Source of the DNA: Stenotrophomonas sp. Marseille-Q4652
Lineage (GTDB): Bacteria; Pseudomonadota; Gammaproteobacteria; Xanthomonadales; Xanthomonadaceae
Length of the DNA: 64,000 bases
Direction: 5' to 3'
Assembly: GCF_916618915.1 (NCBI RefSeq)
Contig: NZ_CAKAKE010000001.1
Coordinates: 1,860,001-1,924,000, forward strand
Part shown: positions 40,951 to 49,320 of the stretch, piece by piece
How the letters are laid out: each line of letters opens with the position of its first letter
Numbering within the stretch: the stretch's first letter is position 1
Made by a program: the position numbers and the translations under genes
Notes under the pieces: model-generated
Told to the model about the DNA's origin: nothing
Seen by the model: the letters and a program-made list of their open reading frames with translations, nothing else
Databases searched by the model: none

Positions 40951-43245
40951 TCAGTGGACCGTCGGCGAAGCCAGGGGGTCGAGGCGGTCGATCACGCCCT
41001 GCATCGCGCTGTCGAAGGCACCGTCGTTGACGTGCGCACGCAGGCGACCCAGCCGCACCATCACCGCCAGTTCCTCGGGCGAGGCCACGCAGAAGCGCAC
41101 GCCACGGCGGTTGACGAACAGCAGGCGCGAGGAAATCGGGCTGATCCACGACAGCTTGCCGGCCTGGACCTTGCCGTCCTTGTCGACGAAATCCAGCCAG
41201 GTCCCGATGGCCATGCCGCGGAAGCGGTCGGCATCGGCATTGTCGAAATCATCGGTGTCGGCGACGCCGGACAGCTCTACCGTGGGAGTCTCGGCCGGCG
41301 GGGCCGACGGCAACACCACCTGCGGCAGTTCGGGCAGGTCGCGTTCCAGCTCCGGCCGGGCTTCGGCGATGGACTGCAGGGTGTCATGCAGCGCATCGAT
41401 GGCGCTGGTGCTGGCATCCCCGTGCAGCCCGACACTGGCAAATACCTTGCGAAGCGCTGGCTGCCAGGCCTGCAGCCATGGCTTGCCGACAATGTGGCGG
41501 CGCGCCTCGGACAGTTCCTCGAGCACGCCATCGGCCAGCTGCAGCGCTTCCTGCACGCCCGCCCCTTCATCGCCTTCGCGCAGCAGGGTCAGGGTCAGGT
41601 GATGGGTCCACGGCTGGCGCAGGAATTCCTCGATCGCCTTGGGCAGGGAGCCCGGCTCGCCGGTACGGCTGTCCAGCTCGGTGCCGGCACGGCTGCGGGC
41701 CAGCTCGAGCTTCTCCTGGCCGCGCTGGGTTTCGGCGGCGCGGCGCTCGGCGATCTCGATGCGGCGACGGTGCTGGGCGAGGAATTCGCGGAACTCCTCC
41801 TCCAGGGTCAGGAAGATCGCCAGGTTCTCGTTGAACTCGGCCACCAGGCGCTCGATGATTTCCTCGACCTTGCCCATCAGCACGCGCTCGGCAGGGCTCT
41901 CGCCGGTATTGCCCTCGCAGGCCTCGGCCAGCGAGTTGAGCAGCTTGCGCGCCGGGTGGGTCTTCTGCACGAACATGCGGCGGTCGAGCATCGCCACCTT
42001 CACGAACGGCACTACCAGACGGCCGATCAGCTCGCGCGAACGGCCTTCCAGGTCGCGCTCGTCGAGCATGACGTCAAACAGCATGCCGACCAGGTCGATC
42101 GCGTCCTCGTCCTGCGGATCCAACCGCGCGGTCGAGGGCTCGACGCCCAGCTGGGTGGCATTGGAAAGCACTTCGCTCTTCAGCCGCTGGGCCAGCGACT
42201 CGCCGTTCTCGCCGATGGCGGCGTTGAGCGTGGCACTTGGCGTTGCCTGCAGCAGCGACAGCACCGACAGCATCTCGCGCTGGGTCAGCGGGCGCTGCTG
42301 GCCGACGGCGGTGGTCGCCGCGGCCGTGGTGTCCTCGCGCACGCTGCGGGTCTGGGCCAGCAGCTCGTGCAGGGCATCGAGCAGCACCGCCTGGTCTGGC
42401 GGACCGGACTGGCGCTCGGCGCTGCGCCCCCCCATGCCCTGCATGCGACCGCGGCTCTCGGCCCAGCGGTCGACGAAGCGGCGGGCCCAGGCCGGAGCGT
42501 ACTGGTCCTCGTACTTGTCCTCGGCCGCCTCGGGTTCGTTCCCGGCAACCGGTGCCGGCCGCGGGCGCGGCGCCGGCCGCTGCGGGCGGCTGATGTTCGG
42601 CATCACGCCTTCCTGGGCGAGCTTCTCGTCCAGGTCCTCGTAGAGCTTGCCGATGCTGGCGGCGAGGTCACGCTCGCACAGCTTGATCAGCACCAGGCGC
42701 ACTTCCGGCGCCAGGTCGCTGGTGGCGAAGGCCTCATGGATGGCCACGCCGATGTGTTCGGGGCCGATCGGGTTGTTGTCGGCGTCCAGCTCCAGGCCAC
42801 CGGCGATCCAGCCCAGGCGGCGGTCCAGGCGCGCGAGCACGGCCTTGAAGTCGCGCAGCAGCACGGTGGCGAGGTTGCGCACCGCCAGGCGCGACTCGAG
42901 CACGTGCTCGGGCACCAGGCTCAGGCCACTGCCCTCGACTTGGCCGGCCAGGGCCTTCTCGGCCGAGACCAGGGTGCCGGCCTCCAGCCCGTCCCAGGCA
43001 AGTGCCAGGTGCGAGCGGAAACGGGTGGAGATTTCCTCGCGGCGGCGACGCAGTTCACGCATGCCGTCCAGGAACAGCAATTGCGAGGAACCCGCGCTTT
43101 CGGCACGGTCGAACAGCACGTCGTCAAAACGCGCGACCACCGAGGCGAATGTCTTCCCCAGCACCGGCAACGCGGCTTCGCGCGCGAGTGCCAGCAAGCG
43201 CTGGTCGCGGCCACCGTGGGCGGTCGGAATGGGGTTGGACATCAT
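40951..43245 (-). CDS. DUF1631 family protein
   Basis: The 764-aa product matches the DUF1631 family of gamma- and betaproteobacteria. It is largely helical and acidic, with charged low-complexity stretches near residues 235-300. A C-terminal segment (about residues 660-764: GTWLDFVDKDGKVQAGKLSW, SRLLFVNRRGVRFCVASPEELAVM) resembles the PilZ-like end seen in this family, so c-di-GMP or surface behaviour may be involved. Function is not established. The start is ATG 43245 or the adjacent ATG 43242; no strong ribosome binding site is visible. Confidence 0.8.
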   Translation of the reverse strand: MMSNPIPTAHGGRDQRLLALAREAALPVLGKTFASVVARFDDVLFDRAESAGSSQLLFLDGMRELRRRREEISTRFRSHLALAWDGLEAGTLVSAEKALAGQVEGSGLSLVPEHVLESRLAVRNLATVLLRDFKAVLARLDRRLGWIAGGLELDADNNPIGPEHIGVAIHEAFATSDLAPEVRLVLIKLCERDLAASIGKLYEDLDEKLAQEGVMPNISRPQRPAPRPRPAPVAGNEPEAAEDKYEDQYAPAWARRFVDRWAESRGRMQGMGGRSAERQSGPPDQAVLLDALHELLAQTRSVREDTTAAATTAVGQQRPLTQREMLSVLSLLQATPSATLNAAIGENGESLAQRLKSEVLSNATQLGVEPSTARLDPQDEDAIDLVGMLFDVMLDERDLEGRSRELIGRLVVPFVKVAMLDRRMFVQKTHPARKLLNSLAEACEGNTGESPAERVLMGKVEEIIERLVAEFNENLAIFLTLEEEFREFLAQHRRRIEIAERRAAETQRGQEKLELARSRAGTELDSRTGEPGSLPKAIEEFLRQPWTHHLTLTLLREGDEGAGVQEALQLADGVLEELSEARRHIVGKPWLQAWQPALRKVFASVGLHGDASTSAIDALHDTLQSIAEARPELERDLPELPQVVLPSAPPAETPTVELSGVADTDDFDNADADRFRGMAIGTWLDFVDKDGKVQAGKLSWISPISSRLLFVNRRGVRFCVASPEELAVMVRLGRLRAHVNDGAFDSAMQGVIDRLDPLASPTVH

Positions 43246-43324
43246 GCGCAAAAAATCCCGGCCTTCGCGGGCCCGATACTAGGTGGGAAACGGAGTGTGA
43301 CGCAGATGCGGTTCCCCTTGTTCC

Positions 43325-43349
43325 GCTTGGTGATGGTAGGTAACCAAGC
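43325..43349. promoter_or_regulatory. Inverted repeat in the divergent DUF1631-nitroreductase promoter region
   Basis: GCTTGGT and ACCAAGC form perfect 7-bp arms around an 11-base spacer. It lies in the roughly 290-base region between two divergent genes, so it may be an operator. The rest of this gap holds a TAGTAT -10-like box for the DUF1631 gene (43276-43281, minus strand) and the TATAAT box at 43503. Confidence 0.4.
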
Positions 43350-43502
43350 TGAATGGGACAGTGACGGGGTCCGCACTTTGGCCCTCCTCGCCGGCCCCCC
43401 GGCAATGTCCGTATCGTAAGCGCGCACATGATGTGAAGCGAGTGAAGAAGACTTCGTGAAGACCGCGCGACGTCACAGAAAATGGGTGCGACCGGCGACG
43501 CC

Positions 43503-43508
43503 TATAAT
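43503..43508 (+). promoter_or_regulatory. -10 box for the nitroreductase operon
   Basis: A consensus TATAAT lies 28 bases before the chosen ATG at 43536. It falls inside a longer open frame beginning at 43482, which argues for the downstream start. The -35 region is weak. Confidence 0.5.
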
Positions 43509-43535
43509 CCCGTGGTTTCCACGCGCCAGGACACC

Positions 43536-44111
43536 ATGGCCCTCGCCCATTCATTGCAGGCGCTCGACCAGCGCCGCTCCGTCCCCTCCCGCCAGCTCGC
43601 CGGGCCCGGCCCTGACGATGCCACGTTGATGCAGATCCTCGCCTCGGCCGTGCGCGTGCCCGACCACGGCAAGCTGGTCCCGTTCCGCTTCCTGCGCATC
43701 CAGGGCGAGGCCCGGTACGCCCTTGGCCGGTTCGTCGCGGCACGCTCGAAGGCCCGCAATCCGGAGGCCAGTGAGGCGGTGCTGGACAAGGACCGCCAGC
43801 GGTTCTCGCATGCGCCGCTGGTCATCGCCGTCATCGCGCGAGTGGATTCCCAGCACAAGGTGCCCGCGCAGGAACAGTTGCTCACCGCCGGCTGCGTGTG
43901 CTTTGCGCTGCTGCAGGCCGCGCAGGCCCATGGTTTCGGCGCGCAATGGCTGACCGCATGGATGGCCTATGACGAGGAGGTCGCCCGCCATCTCGGCCTG
44001 TCGGCGAACGAGCGCGTGGTCGGCTTCATCCATATCGGCACGGCGCAGACCGAGGTGCCCGAACGGCCGCGCCCCGACCCGGCCGCGCTGCTGCAGGACT
44101 GGACGCCCTGA
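43536..44111 (+). CDS. Nitroreductase-family protein, YdjA-like
   Basis: This FMN-dependent NAD(P)H oxidoreductase of 191 aa has the family opening ALDQRRSVPSRQLAGPGPDD, VRVPDHGKLVPFRFL (RVPDHG typical of YdjA) and AAQAHGFGAQWLTAWMAYD. The C-terminal part GFIHIGTAQTEVPERPRPDP is also typical. The physiological substrate of YdjA-type enzymes is unknown. ATG 43536 is preferred over an in-frame start at 43482 because of the TATAAT box. It is the first gene of a four-gene overlapping operon. Confidence 0.87.
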   Translation: MALAHSLQALDQRRSVPSRQLAGPGPDDATLMQILASAVRVPDHGKLVPFRFLRIQGEARYALGRFVAARSKARNPEASEAVLDKDRQRFSHAPLVIAVIARVDSQHKVPAQEQLLTAGCVCFALLQAAQAHGFGAQWLTAWMAYDEEVARHLGLSANERVVGFIHIGTAQTEVPERPRPDPAALLQDWTP

Positions 44112-45058
44112 TGGATGTCGTGGCCGCCACGGCGCCGCGCTCGCCGCTCTACCTGGTCGATGCCAGCCTGTACGTGTTCCGCGCCTGGCATTCGATGCCT
44201 GACGAGTTCCGCGACGCGCAGGGCTGGCCGACCAACGCGGTGCATGGGTTTGCCCGTTTCCTGCTCGACCTGCTCGAGCGCGAGCGCCCGCGGCACATCG
44301 CCATCGCCTTCGACGAGGCGCTGGACAGCTGCTTCCGCCATCGCATCTACGCCGGCTACAAGGGCAACCGCGAGCCGGCGCCTGACGAGCTGCGCCGCCA
44401 GTTCGCCCACTGCAAGGCGCTGTGCGCCGCGCTGGGCCTGGGCGTGCTGGCCCACCACGAATACGAGGCCGACGACCTGATCGGTACCGCCCTGCATGCG
44501 CATCGCGATGCCGGCTTCCGCGGCGTGATCATCTCCGCCGACAAGGACCTGTCGCAGCTGCTGTACGAACACGACGAGCAGTGGGACTACGCGCGCAACC
44601 AGCGCTGGGGCATGTCCGGGGTCAAGGCGCGCCACGGTGTGCACGCCCACCAGATCGCCGACTACCTGGCGCTGTGCGGCGATGCGGTGGACAACATTCC
44701 CGGCGTCACCGGCATCGGCGCCAAGTCCGCCGCCGTGCTGCTGGCGCACTTCGGCAGCCTCGACGCGATGCTCGAGCGCATCGACGAGGTCCCGTTCCTG
44801 CGGCTGCGCGGCGCCGCAGCCATGGCCATACGCCTGCGCGAGCAGCGCGAACATGCGCTTCTGTGGCGGCAGCTGACCACGATCGCGCTGGATGCGCCGC
44901 TGCCGGCCGATGCCGCGCAGTTCGTCCGGGTGCAGGCCGATGCCGACATGCTCGGCGGCCTGTGCGAGGCGCTGCGCTTCGGCCCACTGACCCGGCGCCG
45001 CCTGTTCGCTGCGGCCGGCCTGGAAACCCTCTCCCCACCTGCCCACGAATTCGCATGA
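44111..45058 (+). CDS. 5'-3' exonuclease (FEN-type)
   Basis: The 315-aa product is a stand-alone 5'-3' exonuclease/flap endonuclease domain like that of DNA polymerase I or Xni/ExoIX. Motifs are LVDASLYVFRAWH (first acidic residue), AIAFDEALDSCFRHRIYAGYKGNRE, EYEADDLIGT, SADKDLSQLLY, and CGDAVDNIPGVTGIGAKSAAVLL (helix-hairpin-helix with the last metal-binding aspartate). It should remove RNA primers or process flaps. Its start shares a base with the nitroreductase stop (TGATG). Confidence 0.92.
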   Translation: MDVVAATAPRSPLYLVDASLYVFRAWHSMPDEFRDAQGWPTNAVHGFARFLLDLLERERPRHIAIAFDEALDSCFRHRIYAGYKGNREPAPDELRRQFAHCKALCAALGLGVLAHHEYEADDLIGTALHAHRDAGFRGVIISADKDLSQLLYEHDEQWDYARNQRWGMSGVKARHGVHAHQIADYLALCGDAVDNIPGVTGIGAKSAAVLLAHFGSLDAMLERIDEVPFLRLRGAAAMAIRLREQREHALLWRQLTTIALDAPLPADAAQFVRVQADADMLGGLCEALRFGPLTRRRLFAAAGLETLSPPAHEFA

Positions 45059-45606
45059 ATCCCAACAACGCCCCGCCCCGCGTCGTCTACGAAGGCAAGT
45101 ACCAGCGCATGGTGGTGCGCGGCACCTGGGAATACTCCGAGCGCACCCACGCCGGCGGCCTGGCCGCGATCATCATCGCGGTGACCCCGGCCGACGAGGT
45201 GCTGTTCGTCGAGCAGTTCCGCGTGCCGCTGCAGGCCAAGTGCATCGAGATGCCGGCCGGGCTGGTGGGCGACATCCATGCCGGTGAGTCGATCGAGGCT
45301 TCGGCGATCCGCGAACTGGAAGAGGAAACCGGCTGGACCGCCGAACACGCCGAGGTGCTGATGATCGGCCCGACCTCGGCCGGCGCCAGCAGCGAGAAGA
45401 TCGCCTTCGTCCGCGCCAGCGGCCTGAGCAAGGTCGGCGAAGGCGGCGGCGATGAAACCGAGGACATCTTCGTCCACCACGTGCCGCGCACGCGTGCCGC
45501 GGCCTGGCTGGTGGAAAAGATGGGCCAGGGCTACCAGCTCGACGCCAAGCTCTGGGCCGGGCTGTGGATGATCGAACACGAACTGGATGGCACGCCGCGT
45601 GGCTGA
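45055..45606 (+). CDS. Nudix hydrolase (ADP-ribose pyrophosphatase-like)
   Basis: The 183-aa product has a Nudix box GESIEASAIRELEEETGW in the expected place, with the upstream FVEQFRVPLQAKCIEMPAGLVGD segment typical of ADP-ribose or nucleotide-sugar hydrolases. Start ATG 45055 overlaps the exonuclease stop (ATGA). The substrate is inferred from the EMPAGL motif and not certain. Confidence 0.9.
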   Translation: MNPNNAPPRVVYEGKYQRMVVRGTWEYSERTHAGGLAAIIIAVTPADEVLFVEQFRVPLQAKCIEMPAGLVGDIHAGESIEASAIRELEEETGWTAEHAEVLMIGPTSAGASSEKIAFVRASGLSKVGEGGGDETEDIFVHHVPRTRAAAWLVEKMGQGYQLDAKLWAGLWMIEHELDGTPRG

Positions 45607-46381
45607 TTCAGGCTTTTCTGCCGTGCTCCCGCTGCTGGGCCGCGACGACCCGGCGCCCTTCGTCGTCCACCGCGAACACGGTGGCTCCCCCTTCGTGTTG
45701 ATCGCCGACCATGCCGGCCAGGCAGTGCCGGCCGCGCTGCAGGGCCTGGGCATCGCCCGGGCCGAACTGGACCGCCACATCGGCTGGGACATCGGCATCT
45801 CCGGCACCACAAGGGCGCTGGCCGGGCTGCTGGATGCGTGGATGATCGAACAGGTCTATTCGCGACTGGTGATCGACTGCAACCGCCCGCTGCCGTCGCC
45901 GACCCTGATTCCGGCGCTCAGCGACGGCACCGCGATTCCCGCCAACGCTTGCATTTCAGAGGCGGCCCGCAAGGCGCGAGTGGAGGCGATCCATGCGCCC
46001 TACCACGCCCGCATCAGCGCCGAACTGGCGGCCCGCGCCGCCGCCGGCCGCGACACCGTGCTGGTGCTGATGCACAGCTTCACCCCGGTGATGAATGGCC
46101 AGGCGCGGCCGTGGCATTGCGGCGTGCTGTACAACCGCGACGACCGCCTGGCCCGCCGCCTGCTTGCCGCGCTGCGCGCCGAAGGCGACCTGGTGGTCGG
46201 CGACAACCAGCCGTACTCGGTCAGCGATGACAGCGATTACGGCGCCAACGTGCACGCCGAGGCGCGTGGACTGCCCTACGTGGAACTGGAAATCCGCCAG
46301 GACCTGATTGCCGATACCGCCGGTCAGCAAGCGTGGGCACAACGCTTGGCCCGGCTGTTGCCGGGCCTGCTCACCGATTGA
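45587..46381 (+). CDS. N-formylglutamate amidohydrolase family protein
   Basis: The 264-aa product matches the N-formylglutamate deformylase family: LIADHAGQAVPAALQGLG (metal-binding segment), DRHIGWDIG, SRLVIDCNRPL, LMHSFTPVMNGQARPWHCGVLYN and YVELEIRQDLI. These zinc enzymes remove a formyl or acyl group from glutamate-like amides. No other histidine utilisation gene is here, so the physiological substrate may differ. ATG 45587 overlaps the Nudix gene by 20 bases; GTG 45599 is an alternative start. It ends the operon, followed by a terminator. Confidence 0.87.
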   Translation: MARRVADSGFSAVLPLLGRDDPAPFVVHREHGGSPFVLIADHAGQAVPAALQGLGIARAELDRHIGWDIGISGTTRALAGLLDAWMIEQVYSRLVIDCNRPLPSPTLIPALSDGTAIPANACISEAARKARVEAIHAPYHARISAELAARAAAGRDTVLVLMHSFTPVMNGQARPWHCGVLYNRDDRLARRLLAALRAEGDLVVGDNQPYSVSDDSDYGANVHAEARGLPYVELEIRQDLIADTAGQQAWAQRLARLLPGLLTD

Positions 46382-46395
46382 GCGGCGGAAACAGA

Positions 46396-46422
46396 AAGGG
46401 CGGCCAGTGGCCGCCCTTCTTC
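46396..46422. terminator. Bidirectional terminator between convergent genes
   Basis: A perfect 10-bp stem AAGGGCGGCC/GGCCGCCCTT with a three-base loop lies between the N-formylglutamate hydrolase and pip genes. It is followed by CTTCTT on the plus strand and by TCTGTTTCC on the minus strand. Confidence 0.8.
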
Positions 46423-46442
46423 ATGCCTTGCGTCGCAGGTGA

Positions 46443-47384
46443 TCAGGCGAAGCGGTCGGTTGCCTCGACCAGCGCGTGTACGTTCTCGGCCTCGAAGGCC
46501 GAATGGCCACTGGCCGGATTGATCACCAGCTGCGCCTTCGGCCAGGCCTTGTGCAGGTCCCAGGCGTTGGCCAGCGGGCAGACCACGTCGTAGCGGCCAT
46601 GCACAATCACGCCGGGGATGTCGGCGATTTTGTGCGCGTCGCGCAGCAGCTGGTCCTCGACCTCGAAGAAGCCGCCGTTGACGAAGTAGTGGTTCTCGAT
46701 GCGGGCGAAGGCCAGCGCGAAGTGGGGGTCTTCGTGGCTGTTGATGAAGTCCTCGTCCACGTGCAGATAGCTGGTGGCGCCCTCCCACACGCTCCACGCC
46801 CTGGCCGCGGCCAGGCGGGTGGCTTCGTCCTCGCTGGTCAGACGGCGGTGGAAGGCCGAGATCAGGTCGTGTCGCTCCACCGGCGGGATCGCCTTGATGT
46901 AGTGCTCCCAGGCATCCGGGAACAGGCGGTTGGCCCCTTCCTGGTAGAACCACTCCAGCTCCCAGCGGCGCAGCATGAAGATGCCGCGCAGCACCAGCTC
47001 GGTCACCCGTTGCGGGTGGGTTTCGGCGTAGGCCAGGGCCAGGGTCGAGCCCCAGCTCCCGCCGAACACCTGCCACTGGTCGATGCCCAGGTGTTCGCGC
47101 AGCTTCTCGATGTCGGCGACCAGGTCCCAGGTGGTGTTGTCGACCAGGTCCGCGTGCGGGGTCGAGCGGCCCGAGCCGCGCTGGTCGAACAGCACGATGC
47201 GGTATTTGGCCGGGTCGTGGAAGCGGCGCATCTTGTCGGTGCAGCCGCCGCCCGGGCCGCCGTGCAGCATCACCACCGGCTTGCCGTCGGGATTGCCGCA
47301 CTGCTCGAAATACAGTGTGTGGCGGTCATCGACCTTCAGCGAGCCGACGTCGTAGGGGGTGATCTCGGGATGGAGGGTGCGCAT
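46443..47384 (-). CDS. pip: Proline iminopeptidase
   Basis: This alpha/beta hydrolase removes N-terminal proline from peptides. The 313-aa product has the family motifs VMLHGGPGGGCTDKMRRFHDP, LFDQRGSGRSTPHADLVDNTTW, and the nucleophile elbow VFGGSWGSTLALAYA. Catalytic Asp and His occur toward the C-terminus (VIVHGRYDVVCPL, INPASGHSAFE). It is probably cytoplasmic, lacking a signal peptide. It is convergent with the N-formylglutamate hydrolase gene. Confidence 0.95.
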   Translation of the reverse strand: MRTLHPEITPYDVGSLKVDDRHTLYFEQCGNPDGKPVVMLHGGPGGGCTDKMRRFHDPAKYRIVLFDQRGSGRSTPHADLVDNTTWDLVADIEKLREHLGIDQWQVFGGSWGSTLALAYAETHPQRVTELVLRGIFMLRRWELEWFYQEGANRLFPDAWEHYIKAIPPVERHDLISAFHRRLTSEDEATRLAAARAWSVWEGATSYLHVDEDFINSHEDPHFALAFARIENHYFVNGGFFEVEDQLLRDAHKIADIPGVIVHGRYDVVCPLANAWDLHKAWPKAQLVINPASGHSAFEAENVHALVEATDRFA

Positions 47385-47451
47385 GGCGGTACAGGCTTCG
47401 GAACAGGCCCACAGTCTAGCCCAGCCGAAAAAACCCTCCCCCGCCGACGCC

Positions 47452-48288
47452 TCAGCCCGGCAGCCTGCCTAATGTCACGCGGTCGCGCTGTTCCAGGTCC
47501 TGCACGGTGGCGACCTCGACGAAGCCACGCTGCTCCAGCAGCGTGCGGATCGCCGGGCCCTGGTCCCAGCCGTGTTCAAGCAGCAGCCAGCCGCCGGGAA
47601 CCAGATGGCCCGGGGCGCCGGCCACGATCTCGCGGATCGCATCCAGCCCGTCGGCACCGGCGGAAAGTGCTGCGGGCGGTTCGAAACGCAGATCGCCCTG
47701 CTCCAGGTGCGGATCGGCGGCGGCGATGTAGGGTGGGTTGCTGACGATCATGTCGAAGCGCTCCCTGCCCAGCGCGGTGTACCAGCTACCGCGGCGGAAC
47801 CAGACGTTCTCGATGCCGTGGTCGCGGGCATTGCGCACCGCCATGGCCAGGGTCGGGCCGAGCAGGTCGGTGGCGATGACGCTGGTGGCCGGGCGCTCGC
47901 TGGCGATGGCCAGGGCGATCGCGCCGCTGCCGGTGCCCAGGTCGGCCACCCGCAGGGGTTCGCCATCGGGCAACCGGGCCAAGGCCTGTTCGACCAGCAG
48001 CTCGGTCTCCGGGCGCGGGATCAGGGTGTCGCCGCTGACCTGCAGGTCCAGGGTCCAGAAGCCACGGCGGCCGGTCAGGTAGGCCAGCGGGCGCCCCGCC
48101 GCACGCTGGGTGACCAGGTCGTGGAAGCGCTCCACGCCCTCGCCTTCGATCTCGTCGCGGTCATGGGCGAACAGCCAGGCGCGGTCCTTGCCCAGGGCAT
48201 GCATCAGCAGCAGCCCGGCTTCGTGGCGGGGCTCATCGCCGGGCAGTTGGCGGGCAGCTTGCTGGAGCAGATCGGCGACGCTGGGCAC
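47452..48288 (-). CDS. prmC: Release factor glutamine methyltransferase PrmC
   Basis: PrmC methylates the glutamine of the GGQ motif in RF1 and RF2. The 278-aa product has a helical N-terminal domain, [31 protein letters not shown], the AdoMet-binding [14 protein letters not shown], and the catalytic NPPY motif in [13 protein letters not shown]. Start is GTG 48288. It is not adjacent to prfA here but stands alone between pip and the divergent ahpC. Confidence 0.96.
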   Translation of the reverse strand: MPSVADLLQQAARQLPGDEPRHEAGLLLMHALGKDRAWLFAHDRDEIEGEGVERFHDLVTQRAAGRPLAYLTGRRGFWTLDLQVSGDTLIPRPETELLVEQALARLPDGEPLRVADLGTGSGAIALAIASERPATSVIATDLLGPTLAMAVRNARDHGIENVWFRRGSWYTALGRERFDMIVSNPPYIAAADPHLEQGDLRFEPPAALSAGADGLDAIREIVAGAPGHLVPGGWLLLEHGWDQGPAIRTLLEQRGFVEVATVQDLEQRDRVTLGRLPG

Positions 48289-48471
48289 GCGGGTTCTCGG
48301 CAGGGACGGGGCGGCAAGGATACGCGCCGGGCCCGCCCTTGCCGCGCCGGAGCAGACCCGCCGTGGAGTGGTAACGAATCACCGCATCTATCGGCGCCAC
48401 CGGCTACCGGGGCTTGGAACGGGGCCATCCGGCCCGATATCGAGGGTTGGGGCAGCTGAACAGGCTGATCA

Positions 48472-48508
48472 ATAGCCAATATCTATTGATACGATCTAAT
48501 CAATCCAT
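48472..48508 (+). promoter_or_regulatory. OxyR operator upstream of ahpC
   Basis: The OxyR consensus is four tetranucleotides spaced by seven bases (ATAG-n7-CTAT-n7-ATAG-n7-CTAT). Here ATAG (48472-48475) and CTAT (48483-48486) are perfect, ATCT (48494-48497) is a poor match and CCAT (48505-48508) matches three of four. The first half also forms an inverted repeat ATCAATAG/CTATTGAT. It lies about 75 bases upstream of ahpC and 184 bases from the divergent prmC. An oxyR gene lies 2.4 kb downstream. Confidence 0.8.
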
Positions 48509-48581
48509 TTGTTTGATTAGGCAAAGCCTATTAATCTGGCCACCAAGTTCTCCACCCACCCTGCAACACAGAGGAAATCTG

Positions 48582-49145
48582 ATGTCCTTGATCAACACCC
48601 AGGTCCAGCCGTTCAAGACCCAGGCCTTCCACAATGGCCAGTTCGTCGAAGTCTCCAACGAGACCATGAAGGGCAAGTGGTCGGTTGTGATCTTCATGCC
48701 GGCTGCCTTCACCTTCAACTGCCCGACCGAGATCGAAGACGCCGCTGACAACTACGCCGAGTTCCAGAAGGCCGGCGCCGAGGTCTACATCGTCACCACC
48801 GATACCCACTTCTCGCACAAGGTGTGGCACGAGACCTCGCAGGCCGTGGGCAAGGCCAAGTTCCCGCTGGTCGGCGACCCGACCCACCAGATGACCAAGG
48901 CGTTCAACGTCCATATCGACGAAGAAGGCCTGGCCCTGCGCGGCACCTTCGTGATCAACCCGGAAGGCGTGATCAAGACCATGGAAGTGCACTCCAACGA
49001 GATCGCACGTGACGTCTCCGAAACCCTGCGCAAGCTGAAGGCTGCCCAGTTCACCGCCGCCAACCCGAACCAGGTGTGCCCGGCCAAGTGGAAGGAAGGC
49101 GCTGCCACCCTGACCCCGTCGCTGGACCTGGTCGGCAAGATCTAA
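48582..49145 (+). CDS. ahpC: Alkyl hydroperoxide reductase subunit C (peroxiredoxin)
   Basis: AhpC reduces hydrogen peroxide and organic hydroperoxides. The 187-aa 2-Cys peroxiredoxin has peroxidatic Cys47 in FTFNCPTE and resolving Cys166 in NQVCPAKW. The segment before the peroxidatic cysteine reads FMPAAFTF rather than the E. coli FYPADFTF. The ATG at 48582 has GAGGAAA upstream. It is reduced by AhpF, encoded next, and is preceded by an OxyR-type operator. Confidence 0.97.
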   Translation: MSLINTQVQPFKTQAFHNGQFVEVSNETMKGKWSVVIFMPAAFTFNCPTEIEDAADNYAEFQKAGAEVYIVTTDTHFSHKVWHETSQAVGKAKFPLVGDPTHQMTKAFNVHIDEEGLALRGTFVINPEGVIKTMEVHSNEIARDVSETLRKLKAAQFTAANPNQVCPAKWKEGAATLTPSLDLVGKI

Positions 49146-49158
49146 AGCCGCACCCCAT

Positions 49159-49184
49159 CCCCATTCCGCTTTGGCGGAGTGGGG
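49159..49184 (+). promoter_or_regulatory. Intercistronic hairpin between ahpC and ahpF
   Basis: CCCCATTCCGC and GCGGAGTGGGG pair over 11 bp (one G-U pair) with a four-base loop, 14 bases past the ahpC stop. No T-run follows. A second, looser pair GAACCGCAGCG/CGCTGCGGTTC flanks the next 55 bases. Such structures could lower ahpF expression or protect ahpC mRNA, giving more AhpC than AhpF. Confidence 0.5.
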
Positions 49185-49320
49185 GTGAACCGCAGCGTGT
49201 TGGCCCCGCCCGCCACACGCCAGCCAGCCCAGCGCGCTGCGGTTCCCCCCTACGTCTTCCGGTGCGCAGCCTGATCGCCGCGCCCTCCCCCCCGCTTTGC
49301 CTCGACCAAGGAACCTTGCC

